A stretch of 64,000 nucleotides of DNA. It comes from Roseiarcus sp963770035 (GTDB lineage Bacteria > Pseudomonadota > Alphaproteobacteria > Rhizobiales > Beijerinckiaceae). Under the pieces are notes generated by a model. That model had not been told where the DNA came from and searched no databases. It saw only the letters and a program-made list of their open reading frames with translations. Every line of letters begins with the position of its first letter. Position 1 is the first letter of the stretch. A program made the position numbers and the translations under genes. This document shows positions 1-9,487 of this stretch, one piece after another. The DNA is taken from NCBI GenBank assembly GCA_963770035.1, contig CAVYON010000004.1, positions 186,001-250,000 on the forward strand, in the 5' to 3' direction.

Positions 1-1
1 C

Positions 2-352
2 TGGATCATTCCAGAACAGCAGGGTCTGCGGCCGGGCTATGAGCAGAAGACCTTCGCTAAGGCCGAGAAGCGCGGCAGGCTGCGTCTCGTCGGCTCTCGC
101 GACGGCCGCGACGACTTGCTCACCATCCATCAGGACGTCGATCTCTATGCGACGGCGCTCGAACGCGGAGAGCGAGTTTCGCTCGCGCTGCGCGCCGAAC
201 GCGGTGTCTGGGTCCAGGTGGTCGACGGGGAACTGTCCGTCAACGGCCAGCGCGTCAGCGCCGGCGACGGGATTGCGATCGGCGACGCCGACGAAGTCCG
301 CATCGAGAGTCTCGGGCGGACAGAATCGCTGGTCTTCGATATGGCGTTATAG
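2..352 (+). CDS. Pirin family protein, C-terminal part (5' end outside window)
   Basis: The reading frame is open from the window edge and ends with TAG at 350-352, giving about 116 residues. It starts WIIPEQQGLRPGYEQK, the linker and second cupin of YhhW/pirin-type bicupins. In this family the iron ligands sit in the N-terminal cupin, which is not in view. The C-terminal half (SLALRAERGVWVQVVDGELSVNG, then GDGIAIGDADEVRI) is the usual pirin C-domain. Family members are quercetinase-like dioxygenases or redox-sensing co-regulators; which one applies cannot be told here. The length fits the second half of a protein of about 230 residues. Nothing downstream suggests an operon; a hairpin follows. 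Confidence 0.8.
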   Translation, partial: WIIPEQQGLRPGYEQKTFAKAEKRGRLRLVGSRDGRDDLLTIHQDVDLYATALERGERVSLALRAERGVWVQVVDGELSVNGQRVSAGDGIAIGDADEVRIESLGRTESLVFDMAL

Positions 353-364
353 CGAACGAGACCC

Positions 365-416
365 GTTCAAAGTAAGTAGCGGCCGGCGCTGAGCGCGCCG
401 GTGCGCCTCTTTGAAC
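365..416. terminator. Hairpin after the pirin gene
   Basis: Outer arms GTTCAAAG (365-372) and CTTTGAAC (409-416) enclose inner arms CCGGCGC (383-389) and GCGCCGG (395-401). There is no T-run, so it is either a weak terminator or an mRNA-end stabilising hairpin. It starts 13 bases after the stop codon. From here to 568 no gene is seen. Confidence 0.45.
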
Positions 417-568
417 CACCGTCTCGGCCCGATCACCGGGCGGACTTCGCGCATTCAAGAGGCGCTCCGCAGAGGCAGCTGGTCAACGGAAAGTGCGCCG
501 TTGCCACAGTCCTCGGAAGCGATAAGGAGCCATCTGTTCGCCGATGGATTGAGCACGCCGTTCGTGAT

Positions 569-1624
569 TAGAGCGGTTTCCGATCAATCCGTATCGTATC
601 CGCAGGACCTGAAGTAATTCACGCATTCGTCAGATTTGAAGATTTCGGCGCAGGCTTCGAGTGCGTTCAGGAGGCCTGTGACGGTTCGCTCGGCGATTTT
701 GCGCAGGAAGGCCTTGAGCTTTGAGTAGGCTTTTTCGATGGGATTCATGTCGGGGCTGTAAGGCGGCAGATAAAGCAACTCGGCTCCGGCGGCTTTGATG
801 AGTTGCTCGACCCTTGCTCCCTTGTGGCTCGACAGATTGTCCATGACGACGACGTCGCCTTGCGAGAGCGTGGGAGCGAGGCATTTCTCCACCCAGTCCT
901 CGAACGTGGCCGCGTTCATCGGCCGGTCGTAGGCCTTTTGCGCCACGAGACCGGAAAGGCGTAGGCCGGCGACGAGCGTGATGGTCTTGTAATGGCCATG
1001 CGGAATGCCGACCCGCAGTCGTCGACCGCGCCGGCATCGTCCGCCCTTGCGCGCCAGATTGGTGGAAGCCCCCGTTTCGTCAATGAACACGAGCTTCCTC
1101 GGATCGAGATCGAGTTGCGCCCCAAACCACTCCTGGCGCCGCTTCAAAACATCGGGGCGCTGCTGTTCCTCGGCATGCGCGGTTTTTTTTTGAATGTGAT
1201 CTCGTGCCGATCGAAGAAGCGCCAGATCACCGACAAAGAAAAGCGCTCGCTGCAGTTGGCGATCAACCGCTCCTGGATTTCCAACAACGTGATGTCCGGC
1301 TGACGACGAATGAGGCCAAGCAGATAATCGCCATGCGCCTCAATGCGGTCCGAGCGTCGATCCCCGCCCGTCGGCGCCGGGGAAATCTCGCCGGTGGCCT
1401 GGAAGCGCCAAACCCAACGGATGGCGCTGGCGATGCTGACCCCGAAACGCTTGGCCGCCGCGTTGCGCGACAGGCCGCCGGCCACAACAGCCTCCACCAC
1501 ACGTGTGCGAAGATCTTCGGATAGCGCCATCCCCGCCGCCTCCTTCACGCGGCGGAGCCCATGAATCATGAACAGCCCTGATTCGGGAATCCCCCGCGAT
1601 TCATTTCGCTGGGAAACCGCTCTA
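569..1624 (-). mobile_element. IS630 family element, copy 1 (complete)
   Basis: The ends are inverted repeats: TAGAGCGGTTTCC at 569-581 and its complement at 1612-1624. Both ends carry the TA dinucleotide expected for IS630, which inserts at TA and duplicates it. The element is about 1.06 kb and holds one transposase split over two frames. A second, diverged IS630 lies at 35562-36558. Confidence 0.85.
584..1530 (-). CDS. IS630 transposase, OrfA/OrfB joined by -1 frameshift
   Basis: OrfA starts at ATG 1530 (MALSEDLRTRVVEAV) and carries the N-terminal helix-turn-helix (GGLSRNAAAKRFGVS). It runs to FKKKP over a run of nine A in the mRNA (1183-1191, read on the minus strand). A -1 slip there gives KTAHAEEQQRPDVLKRRQEWF and enters OrfB (to 584). 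OrfB contains the DDE triad: VFIDETGAS, VVVMDNLSSHKG and YSPDMNPIEKAYSKLK. Programmed -1 frameshifting at A-runs is known for IS630 elements, so this copy is probably functional, not broken. The joined product is about 315 residues, usual for the family. Confidence 0.85.
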
Positions 1625-1722
1625 GGGTATGCGTGACCTTCTCGACGGCGCCGGCCGCCTGAACGCACGAAACGCACGAGGCGGTGTTGACGCGAGTTGC
1701 CACAACAGAAATCTCGCTCAGA

Positions 1723-1896
1723 ATGGACGCGGCCAAGGCCGCAGAGATTCTGATGACGCAATATGGCTTGGAGGCTGCGCTCAAGACGGCCGCCAGCGAA
1801 AAGTCGAGCGCGCGCCGTTCACGTAGCCGCCGGCGATTTCAGTTCTGGACGGCGATCGCCTCTGAGATCGAGACGCGCTCTCAACTCGCTCGTTGA
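1723..1896 (+). CDS. Small hypothetical protein (57 aa)
   Basis: The frame MDAAKAAEILMTQYGLEAALKTAASEKSSARRSRSRRRFQFW encodes an acidic-amphipathic start followed by an Arg/Ser-rich basic stretch and a hydrophobic W/A/I segment. Similar short proteins of unknown role occur beside GreA-like genes in rhizobia (recollection of the family, not checked). It lies just beyond the IS630 end and about 130 bp before the GreA-like gene, on the same strand. An upstream in-frame start at 1684 is possible, but the conserved-looking part starts at 1723. Function unknown. Confidence 0.5.
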   Translation: MDAAKAAEILMTQYGLEAALKTAASEKSSARRSRSRRRFQFWTAIASEIETRSQLAR

Positions 1897-2023
1897 AATG
1901 GCGAAGCCATGCGCCAATGTATGAAAGTCAGATCGCCAGATTAGGGCTCTCCTTGCAAGAGAGTCAGCCTCTAGCCATTCCCAGACGCGGCAGCGATCTT
2001 ACTTGAGAAGGGAAGTCGAAGTA

Positions 2024-2506
2024 ATGAGCGTTGCCTTCACCCGAGAAGAAAGCGCCGAAACAGCCTCGGAAGTCGAACTACCGGATCGACCTGTCTCGCA
2101 CCATCCGAACTTGGTGACCGCCTCAGGACTGAAGGCGCTGACCATTGCGATGACGGAAAGTCGCACTGCGTATGACGCCGCGCAGCGGACCGAGGACATT
2201 GGCGAGCGCCGTCGCGCCGTAGCGGCCGCCACTCGCGATATGAGATATTTCGCCGAGCGCCTCAGGACAGCGCAGCTTGTTTCGCCGCCGACGGAGTTCG
2301 GCGCGGTCGCTTTTGGACATCGGGTGACATTCAGACGAGGCGATGGCAGGCGTCAGGCCTTCAGGATCGTTGGAGAAGACGAAGCGGATCCTCGGAATGG
2401 ATCAATTTCGTTTGTCTCCCCCGTTGCCCGAGCACTGATCGGTAAGTCTGTGGGCGATGTTGTCCTGGCGGCCGAGCGGGAGATCGAAATTCTCTCGATC
2501 GAGTAG
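2024..2506 (+). CDS. GreA/GreB-family transcription elongation factor-like protein
   Basis: This 160-residue protein has an N-terminal helical part (about residues 35-95, ALTIAMTESRTAYDAAQ through RDMRYFAERL) matching the coiled-coil arm of GreA, and a C-terminal FKBP-like part (about 100-160) with GHRVTFRRGDGRRQAFRIVGEDEADP and SPVARALIGKSVGDVV, the typical GreA C-terminal pattern. GreA binds the RNA polymerase secondary channel and triggers transcript cleavage in backtracked complexes. The acidic tip residues cannot be placed with certainty, so it may be a Gre-like paralogue. The start at 2024 follows a purine-rich GGGAAG stretch; an upstream in-frame start at 2003 exists. Confidence 0.75.
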   Translation: MSVAFTREESAETASEVELPDRPVSHHPNLVTASGLKALTIAMTESRTAYDAAQRTEDIGERRRAVAAATRDMRYFAERLRTAQLVSPPTEFGAVAFGHRVTFRRGDGRRQAFRIVGEDEADPRNGSISFVSPVARALIGKSVGDVVLAAEREIEILSIE

Positions 2507-2662
2507 CTCGACTGGGCGGGGCCCGTGATTGAACACCAAACCGCCGGAGCGGACGAAGTGTCCGCGTGTCGCCTCTTCGGTCCCGTCGAAACGCGGTGCG
2601 GACCTATGCGCGCCAATTTTCGTCTCGGTATGCGCAAACTCAAAGCGCGATCGCGCAGGGGC

Positions 2663-2899
2663 CTAGAAATCTCCGATTGCGCCCCCCGTGGCGCCACAAC
2701 ATTTCTTGAACTTCCTGGCGCTGCCGTAGGTACAGGGGTCGTTCCGTCCGACCCTTTGCGCCTCGCCGGCAAAGGTTCGCTGTTTCTCGCTTCGCGAGGA
2801 ATAGTTTCGAAAACTCTTGGCGGCTTTGAGGGAATCCGCGTCTCCATCCACGAACCTCGATCTGCCTACGGCGCAACCCAGCCTCCACGCCAGTCGCAA
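2663..2899 (-). CDS. SEC-C motif zinc-binding small protein
   Basis: The C-terminal part VGRNDPCTYGSARKFKKCCG is a clear SEC-C motif (C-x-G-S..K-K-C-C), the metal-binding tail first known from SecA and found alone in many small proteins. The other 50 residues are not recognised. Its start overlaps the 3' end of the broken pyridoxamine-oxidase-like gene, so it may be translationally coupled to it or be a remnant itself. The exact start is uncertain. Confidence 0.5.
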   Translation of the reverse strand: MRLAWRLGCAVGRSRFVDGDADSLKAAKSFRNYSSRSEKQRTFAGEAQRVGRNDPCTYGSARKFKKCCGATGGAIGDF

Positions 2900-3427
2900 C
2901 CGTCACGCTGAAACACCGCACGCAGGTGCAGAGGTTGAGAGATGTCGAGCCAATCGATGCCCATGATCGAGACAACGACCACGGCGAAATGCTCTTCGCC
3001 ATCGACATCAAGCGCGGGCGAGGCTTCGGCAGGAGCGGCGATCGTGGTTCCGGAAGGCTGCCGATGCTGGAAGAGCGCGCGGGTATGAGATCGACAAGCC
3101 GCCCAGGCCGATGCGCATTCCGGACCCTTCGCGTCTATCGCCGCCTCGCCCTCCAGACGAATTTGGAGGCCGGCGTCCGGATCGTAACCGATAAGAGAGA
3201 CTCGCGGCTCGTGTCGTATCTCTTCTATATATCTTCATGGAACGAAGATCGGTGAAGAACGAGACGGCGCCCCGTTTGGCGTCGGCGCTCCGAAGGATGA
3301 CGCTGCGGACCTTGGGCGCGCCGTCGAGGCCCAAGGTGGCAAACTGCAGAACGGTGAACGGCGTACGCCCCGGCTGCGCTCCCGCCAGGAGCGCAGCCCA
3401 GATCCGATCCAGGTTCGGTTCGATCAC
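2866..3427 (-). pseudogene. Pyridoxamine 5'-phosphate oxidase-like protein, frameshifted
   Basis: The first frame starts MIEPNLDRIWAALLAGAQPGRTPFTVLQFATLG and runs through FFTDLRSMKI. Then the match jumps frame near 3220 to EIRHEPRVSLIGYDPDAGLQIRLEGEAA and on to HFAVVVVSIMGIDWLDISQ...RGGWVAP, with the stop at 2866. Both parts fit one FMN-binding split-barrel protein of about 185 residues. Such proteins bind FMN and reduce or oxidise small substrates. One frame change near 3220 is enough to break it; a sequencing error is the alternative explanation. Confidence 0.7.
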
Positions 3428-5558
3428 AATCAGGCCCTCGAAACCAAGGAGCGCCGGCGGCTGACCAGTGGTTCTACCGCCGACCGGCTTCCGTCTCTTA
3501 CCCCGGAACCCACCATGGACCGAACCGGCCGCTACTCGCTGCGGAGCCGACGACGGGCTCGGTCACGATGTGCGAGTTGAATGCAGCGAGTCGCAGACTG
3601 GTTTTCGCGATGATTGTCGGCTATTGATGCGCCGCGCCTTGGTTCGATTCGCAAGTTCTTTAGGCGAGACCAATCGCCCCTGCCGAAACCTGTATTGAGG
3701 GCCTCATTGAGACGCGCTGTTCCGTCGTTCACCGTCGAAGTCCGTCGGCGGCCAAGGCTGGCCGCCAACTCAAACCAAAACTCGCAATTGTCGGAGGCGA
3801 AGACCAGGCATGCCGCATCTGAAAACGAGTCTCATCGTCTGGCGGCCCTGACATTTGGGGCAAGCACGTCGCCAACGCAGCTTTCCGGTGACGGCGCGGC
3901 TGCGTATCCAAAGCGCCGAATACTTGAGATCCTTGTCCCCGAAAAGCTGCCCGCTGATCAGCCCCAAGACGCCTTATCGTCGGCGGAAGCGGCGCGTCCA
4001 ATATCGCACGCGCAGAACCCGAGGTCGGCGCGGCCAGGAAGTGGCGAGGCTCACACGTCGTCGTCGCGGCGAAATTTGGACGCCTCATTTGAGATGACGA
4101 CGCAATTCGCGAATAAATCGTCGGTTCGATCCGAACGGTCATCTGTACCGCCGAGCGACGGGACCGCCGTTTCGTCAGGCATGCCCAGGGCGACAGCGAA
4201 TTGAATTCGGCGGAAATTCGGGCGGTCCGGCGTCGCAGCCAAAGCCGAAACGGAGAGGCAAAATCCCGATTGCTCTCGATGACAACCCGGTCCCTGTTTC
4301 CGCCAAAGACCAAGCTTCGATCACGCAGACGGAGGCCTTAGGAGCGCTCCCGGAGGCGGTCGACGATGTCTCGCGTCCAAACCGAAAGCGAACCATATTG
4401 GGTCGCTATGTCTTCGGCGATGAACTCAAGCCGGGCGAGCGCTGGAAGCGGCGCTTATCCAAGGGACGGCGAGACCCGCCAAATCAATAGCGCCCCGGAC
4501 AGAATATCGCGGACTCTCATCGACGCCCGCGCCGGCGCACGGGAGACAATCGGCTTGGGCCTGGATGTTTCTTGGCTGCGCAAGATGCTGCATCTCAGGC
4601 GAGGCCGATCTCGAAGCCTGCCTGATCGGTCGCCGCCCCTGTTTGTGGGCAAGCGCAGAAAAAGCCGACCGGGCACGCTCCTTGGCTCGACCTTGCGCGA
4701 AGAGCGACGTAGTCTTTCCGACCGATCTTGGCGTGGAGAACTGGTGGTGGTCAGGCAGATCGTGATTGAGGCCGAAACTCCTTGCGACTCGCGAACCATG
4801 TTCCGACTGCGGATGGACGCGAGCGCGATTGCGGACGGTCTGACAGCGGTACAGGTTCACGTGCTGGTTGGGAGATCCTGGAGCGAATTGCGGCGCCGAA
4901 GTCAGTGCGCGGCGCCGAGTTCTCATCCAGCCGCCGAAGCGATGTTCGAGGCGATCGGGGGTCCGCTCGCTGCAGTCGCGGAGGCCCAAACCGAGCCGTC
5001 GCTTGCAGCGGCTGTCATTCCGTTGGCGAAGTGCCTCGCGAAGCCGCACAAGCAGACGTCAGCCTTCCTTGCTAGAGAGATTTGGCGTGACCGTATCGGA
5101 AAGATGGCAGGCCCGGCGAGCGGCAGGCTGGCGCTGACCCGTCGGTGTGCCCGATTGCCTCAGGGCTCCTTGCTTGATCGCACTGTGAACCGGCGTCCGC
5201 GATTGACGGCGCGTTCCGCGATTTAATGATTCATGACGCCGCGGGTCAGTGTCGCGAACTACGCGTCGAACGAAAGCCCATCAAGTCCCGCAGAATGTCC
5301 GGAAGATGCGCTCGCCAACTTGAGGCGGGTTCGAATAGTCAGCGAATTCCGGTTGATCCTCATAAGGTCGCGAGAGAACGGTCAGCAGGTCGGCAAACGG
5401 CGAAAAATCTCCATCATCGATCGCCGCATTGAGCGCTTGTTGCCGGCGGCGAGAATCCGCGCTTATCCGGCGGCTTGCCAGGCCGATCGCTGAAGTAATC
5501 TGTGTAGGAGAAGATGCGATGCTGCCACGCCACCGATCTCTTCGGTCGATTTTAGCGG
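3428..5558. other. 2.1-kb stretch with no recognisable gene
   Basis: Open frames exist on both strands (for example 4366-5226 plus and 4426-5049 minus) but none has a recognisable domain. Their amino-acid make-up (Arg, Ser, Pro rich) is what high-GC noise gives. A CPKCQ-containing piece on the minus strand (3770-3967) hints at a small zinc-ribbon protein, but only weakly. Likely decayed genes. Confidence 0.5.
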
Positions 5559-5632
5559 GCGATAGATCCCTGTAAACGCTGGCCTTTGGCCACCGCCTCC
5601 GGCGGCTTGCGGCGTTGACAGGGATCTATCGC
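5559..5632. repeat. Three-armed palindrome (branched hairpin element)
   Basis: Outer arms GCGATAGATCCCTGT (5559-5573) and ACAGGGATCTATCGC (5618-5632) are perfect 15-base complements, and the pairing continues imperfectly with AAACGC/GCGTTG. Inside are two further hairpins: TGGCC-TTT-GGCCA and CCGCC-TCC-GGCGG. The whole folds as a stem with a three-way junction. It lies directly after the end of the selO fragment, so it may have ended that gene. No second copy was noticed in the window. Confidence 0.65.
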
Positions 5633-5639
5633 TCCGCAC

Positions 5640-6002
5640 TCAGCCCGCCAAGAGTTCGCAGCAAAACTTGTGCCAGTTTTCAGCGCCGCCGCCGGATAAG
5701 CGCGGATTCAGACCGCCATCCACAAGCGCTTGCTCTACGCGATGATTGCGCGGGATGAAAACTGGGTTGACGGCTCGCATCGCCTCGGCGCGCGTGCTGG
5801 GCTGCCGCCCGTCTGCGGCCAGACGAGATCGCCACCTCACGGCCCAACGGTCGTAGGCGCCGGGATTCTCGAACAAGCAGCGCGCCACTGCGTCTGCTGC
5901 CTCGTCCGCGGCGGCGGCGCAGAGCCGACGGAAGGTCAGGGTGAAATCCGCGGCGTTCTCATGCATCGCCTGGAGCAGGTCGCGGACGAGGTCGAGGTCC
6001 AC
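5640..6002 (-). pseudogene. selO: SelO (YdiU) protein adenylyltransferase, C-terminal fragment
   Basis: The 120 residues include LDLVRDLLQAMHENAADFTLTFRRLC and AMRAVNPVFIPRNHRVEQALVDG, characteristic of the last third of SelO pseudokinases, which AMPylate proteins. The kinase-like core (about 350 residues upstream) is absent: a different small ORF precedes it at 6033. The usual C-terminal tail is also missing; the frame ends just before the three-armed palindrome. Not functional. Confidence 0.75.
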
Positions 6003-6032
6003 ATAAAGGCAGTCGCAGTCGTCTCGACGGCC

Positions 6033-6395
6033 TCAGACAGGACTTCGCGTGGTCGCCTCCTCTTCGCGCGAGACAGGAGTGTCGAATCCGCCGCTGTCCG
6101 GCTGCCGCAGGACGTTGGGCTCTTCCTGTAGCGCGAAACCCGAGTTCGTCTCACTCCCCGCCTCGCCTTGCGCAGGCTCGCGACGTTTCGGCTCGCTCGC
6201 GAGTGCGACCCAGACCGACGCCCGGTGAAGAGTTCGCCGTCGCCGGGCGCTCGCGTGCAAGGCCCGGCGCGCCCCCTCCGGGAGAGCCTTCCATTCCGGC
6301 TCCCCGGGAGCGACCTTGCGTACGGCGTCGAAGAGATCGAACTGAGGCCGTTCCGGATGTCGGCGGTGGCGGTGCGGCGCTTGTCGTGCGGGCAT
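6033..6395 (-). pseudogene. Short mobile-element-associated ORF (QFDLFDA type), degraded
   Basis: The start ERPQFDLFDAVRKVAPGEPEWKALPEGARRAL resembles small proteins of the form QLDLF...WRALPEETRRAL that accompany recombinase cassettes in alphaproteobacteria. Beyond that point the sequence loses the family pattern, so it is probably frameshifted. It lies between the selO stub and the next small ORF on the same strand. Role unknown. Confidence 0.35.
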
Positions 6396-6430
6396 GGGCT
6401 TCTCTCCGATTCGGATCGTGAGAACCCATG

Positions 6431-6747
6431 GATGCGCGCAAATACGCGCCGATCGATGCCGCAGCTCCCGGCCGTCCGGGCCTCAGCGCGTCGTTCAACA
6501 AGGCGCGCAGCTTCACCAGCGCCGCAATCTCGGCGACGGGAGACGCCGAAATCCTCACTAACCCGCAAATGGCGCGATCGAACATCCAGGCCGGTAGGTC
6601 CCGACCGCGATCGCCGTCATCCCGACCGATCGTGCATCGTAGAATGTCCCCGCTCGTCCGCTCCCTCGCCTCGCGCACCCGCACCAGGCATCCCGACCAG
6701 GGATGAAAAGGATATAAGACCTCGCGTTCGCCGAGTTCGTGGGCGTT
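6431..6747 (-). CDS. Small cassette-associated hypothetical protein (DUF5372-like)
   Basis: The stretch HELGEREVLYPFHPWSGCLVRVREARERTSGDILRC...LPAWMFDRAICGLVRI...LVKLRALLNDAL is a recognisable pattern of small proteins encoded next to phage-type recombinases in rhizobia and relatives. No enzymatic motif is visible. It is followed on the same strand by the QFDLFDA ORF, the order seen in such cassettes; no recombinase is present here. The coordinates cover the family-like part, and the true ends are uncertain. Confidence 0.4.
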
Positions 6748-6755
6748 GTGTCGTC

Positions 6756-6941
6756 GGGTTCTACAACTTTCGCCGCCCGCACCAGGCGTTGAACAACCAG
6801 ATGCCGATGGCGGTGTGGCGCGTCGGCATGGACAAGATCGAGGCGGCGGCGAGGGCTGTGGATATGCCGCTTCGCTTGGACAACGCAAACGCGTTGCCCA
6901 CATACCCACAGCAGAGACAGAAGCAGCAAGAAGCGGCTTGA
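6756..6941 (+). pseudogene. IS3-family transposase (OrfB), C-terminal remnant
   Basis: FYNFRRPHQALNNQMPMAVWRVGMDK is the standard end of IS3-family DDE transposases just after the catalytic Glu region. The frame ends at 6941. Nothing upstream in this frame belongs to a transposase, so only about 60 codons of a protein of about 280 remain. From 6942 to 7036 no gene is seen before the IS21 end. Confidence 0.7.
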
Positions 6942-7036
6942 TTCTTGAGAGACAAGGGCAGGCGAGATTACACCTTAAATCCGACCTCCCGTGGTCCCAT
7001 GAATGGGGTCCAGTTCACTGCGAGCATGGTCGCGCT

Positions 7037-8335
7037 GTGTTTCGGCGTGCAAAATTGACCCCCTGAGGGGCGTCATCGGCGTGCAAAATTGACCCCGCGA
7101 TTTCCGGTTTGGTCGTCTGCCTGCTTTGGCGCGAAGCGGGCGGTAAGGGATGCTGATTGTGGAGACGATTGGTTGGATACGGCGCGAGCATCTGGGCAAG
7201 GGGAAGTCGATCAAGGAGATCTCGCGGACCCTGCATCTGTCGCGCAACACGGTGCGGCGGATCCTGCGGTCGGGGGAGACGGCGTTTTCCTATGACCGCG
7301 AGGTCCAGCCGCGGCCGAAGCTCGGGCCGTGGACGGAGGCGCTCGACCGGTTGCTGACGGCGAACGCCGAGGCGCCGGCGCGCGAGCGGCTGACGCTGAT
7401 CCGCATTTACGCGGCGTTGCGGCCTCTCGGCTACGAGGGCGGCTACGACGCTGTTCGCCGCTATGCGCGGCGCTGGGGCGAGCAGCACGCGAGCGCGACG
7501 GCGGAAGCCTACATTCCCCTGACGTTTGCGCCGGGCGAAGCCTACCAGTTTGACTGGAGCCACGAGATCGTCGTCATCGACGGGGTGACGACGACGGTGA
7601 AAGTCGCCCACGTCCGGCTCTGCATGAGCCGCATGATGTTCGTTCGCGCCTATCCGCGCGAGACGCAGGAGATGGTGTTCGACGCGCACGACCGCGCCTT
7701 CGCGTTCTTTCGGGGCGCCTGCGGGCGCGGAATCTACGACAACATGAAGACGGCGGTGGAGACGGTCTTCGTCGGCAAGGCCCGCCAGTACAATCGCCGT
7801 TTCCTCCAGATGTGCTCGCACCACCTCGTCGACCCAGTCGCCTGCACGCCGGCCGCGGGTTGGGAGAAAGGTGAGGCACGAGAACCAGGTCGGGCTGGTG
7901 CGCGAGCGCTTCCTCACGCCGCGTCTGAGGGTCAAGAGCTACCACGAGATGAACGCCTGGCTCATCGACAAATGTGTGGTCTGGGCCAAGGCGCACGCCC
8001 ACCCCGAGCAGAGCGGGCGGACGATCTGGGACGTTTTTGAGGAGGAGCGGCCGAAGCTCATTCCCTATGGCGTCCGCTTCGACGGATTCCACGCGCTGCC
8101 GGCCTCGGTGTCGAAGACCTGCCTCGTCCGCTTCGACAACAACAGATATTCGGTCAACGCCAGCGCCGTCGGCCGTCCGGTCGACATCCACGCCTACGCC
8201 GACCGCATCGTCATCCGCCAGGACGGGCGGGTTGTCGCGGAGCACCCGCGCGCGTTCGGCCGCGGCAAGATCGAGTACGATCCCTGGCATTACGTGCCGG
8301 TCCTGGCGCGCAAGCCCGGCGCCTTGCGCAACGGC
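7037..8335 (+). mobile_element. IS21 family element, copy 1 (3' truncated)
   Basis: The left end starts TGTGTTTCGGCGTGC at 7037 and carries two copies of the subterminal repeat GGCGTGCAAAATTGACCCC (7046-7101), as IS21 elements do. The sequence matches the minus-strand copy at 26054-28965 nearly base for base until 8335, where homology stops inside istA. The rest of istA, istB and the other end are missing. Confidence 0.85.
7150..8335 (+). pseudogene. istA: IstA transposase, frameshifted and truncated
   Basis: The start MLIVETIG is followed by the helix-turn-helix KSIKEISRTLHLSRNTVRRIL and the DDE core: FDWSHEIVVIDG, GRGIYDNMKTAVE and HENQVG. The frame breaks at 7868-7871 (AAGWEKG then RHENQVGLVRERF in another frame, needing a one-base skip), and the gene is cut at 8335 after KPGALRNG. 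The full-length copy 2 has the same break and continues for about 85 more residues. IstA cuts and joins IS21 ends together with IstB. This copy cannot make the whole protein. Confidence 0.85.
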
Positions 8336-8351
8336 AGCGAACGCGATAGAG

Positions 8352-9269
8352 TCAGACGAGCGTTCGCGGCGGGAAGGCGAGGGCGTCGAGCGAGGTGATC
8401 AAGATCATGTACCCGGCGGCCTTCAAGGTGCGCGGATCGACATCACGCTGGTCCTTGCGGGCGTTGTGGCGGGCGACATCGCGGGCGCGCTCGGCGTGGT
8501 CGGGCGGCTTGGGGGTGATGACGAGGCGCATCGGCAGCGGCTCGAAGCCCCCACGCGCCTTGTGGACCGCAACCGGGATGTCGACATGCCCCAGCGCGTC
8601 GGCCTTGGCGAAGGCATCGAGCCAATCGATGGGTTTTTCGGCGCCGTCTCGCAGGTTCAGACTGTTCCACGTCAATCGAACGAGGAGATCGGCGCCGCTG
8701 TCGCGAACGGCGCGCATGGCTCTGGGCTGGGGATAGCCGCGATCCGCTATGACGATGTCGCCCGGTTCGAGGCGCACGCGATCCAGCGTTTCGCCTTTGT
8801 CGAGCGGGGTGATCGCGAAATCGGCGATCCGCTGGCCCGCGACATCGTAACACAAATGCAGCCGAAAGCAGGTCTTGCCGGGCCCTTCGATCCGCGAGCC
8901 GTCGATGACGCGGACCCGATTTTGGCGTGTGGCGTCGCCCGCGGGCGCGTCGCGGTTCGCCAGCAGGTTTTCGCAGAGCGCGATAACCCAATCGCCGCAG
9001 CCGCGAAATCGTTCGAGCAGGGCAACGTCGGAAACATCGACTACTCCCGCCGCCGCGGCTTCGGCGGCGAGCCTGCGCAGGGAGCGCCCGCCGGGCGCAT
9101 AGGCCAACATCAAACGAAGCAAATCCACGGCGCTCTTGATGTGCCGCGCGCGATGAAAAGCGCCGTGTCGACGCGCTAAAACGTCGATCGCCTCTGGTCC
9201 GCCCAGTCGAGAAACAAGTTCGGCGTAGGTCTCGAGGGCGATCGAATCAGGCGACGAAACAAGTTGCAT
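8352..9269 (-). pseudogene. IS4-family transposase, C-terminally truncated
   Basis: The start at 9269 gives MQLVSSPDSIALETYAELVSRLGG; an in-frame start at 9374 exists but looks less family-like. Two of three DDE residues are present: VIDGSRIEGPG and IVIADRGYPQPRAM. The frame then stops after ALAFPPRTLV, before the family's beta-strand insertion and the Y-(2)-R-(3)-E-(6)-K signature. Its truncated 3' end abuts the truncated 3' end of IS21 copy 1 at about 8336-8351, so one deletion or recombination event probably joined the two. Confidence 0.75.
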
Positions 9270-9487
9270 CCCAAGCTTGAATCGGAATTGACGAGTCTCG
9301 TGAAGATCCCTCCGAAATACCGAGTCAATATGTCGCACCGGACCGCGCGCGAAGCACAATACAAAATCACGCACACGCCATGCTGAACCTTAACTTAGCG
9401 CCTATGGGGGTCGAACCTGCCACCCAAGCAATGCAGTCGATGGAACCGGCTCGTCGACCGGGCGGCCGCAATCGGCCGACAACGAAG

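Noticed and set aside
4366..5226. 286-codon plus-strand open frame
   Set aside because: No recognisable motif, Arg/Ser-rich composition typical of noise, and no ribosome-binding site that stands out. Kept as part of the gene-free region.
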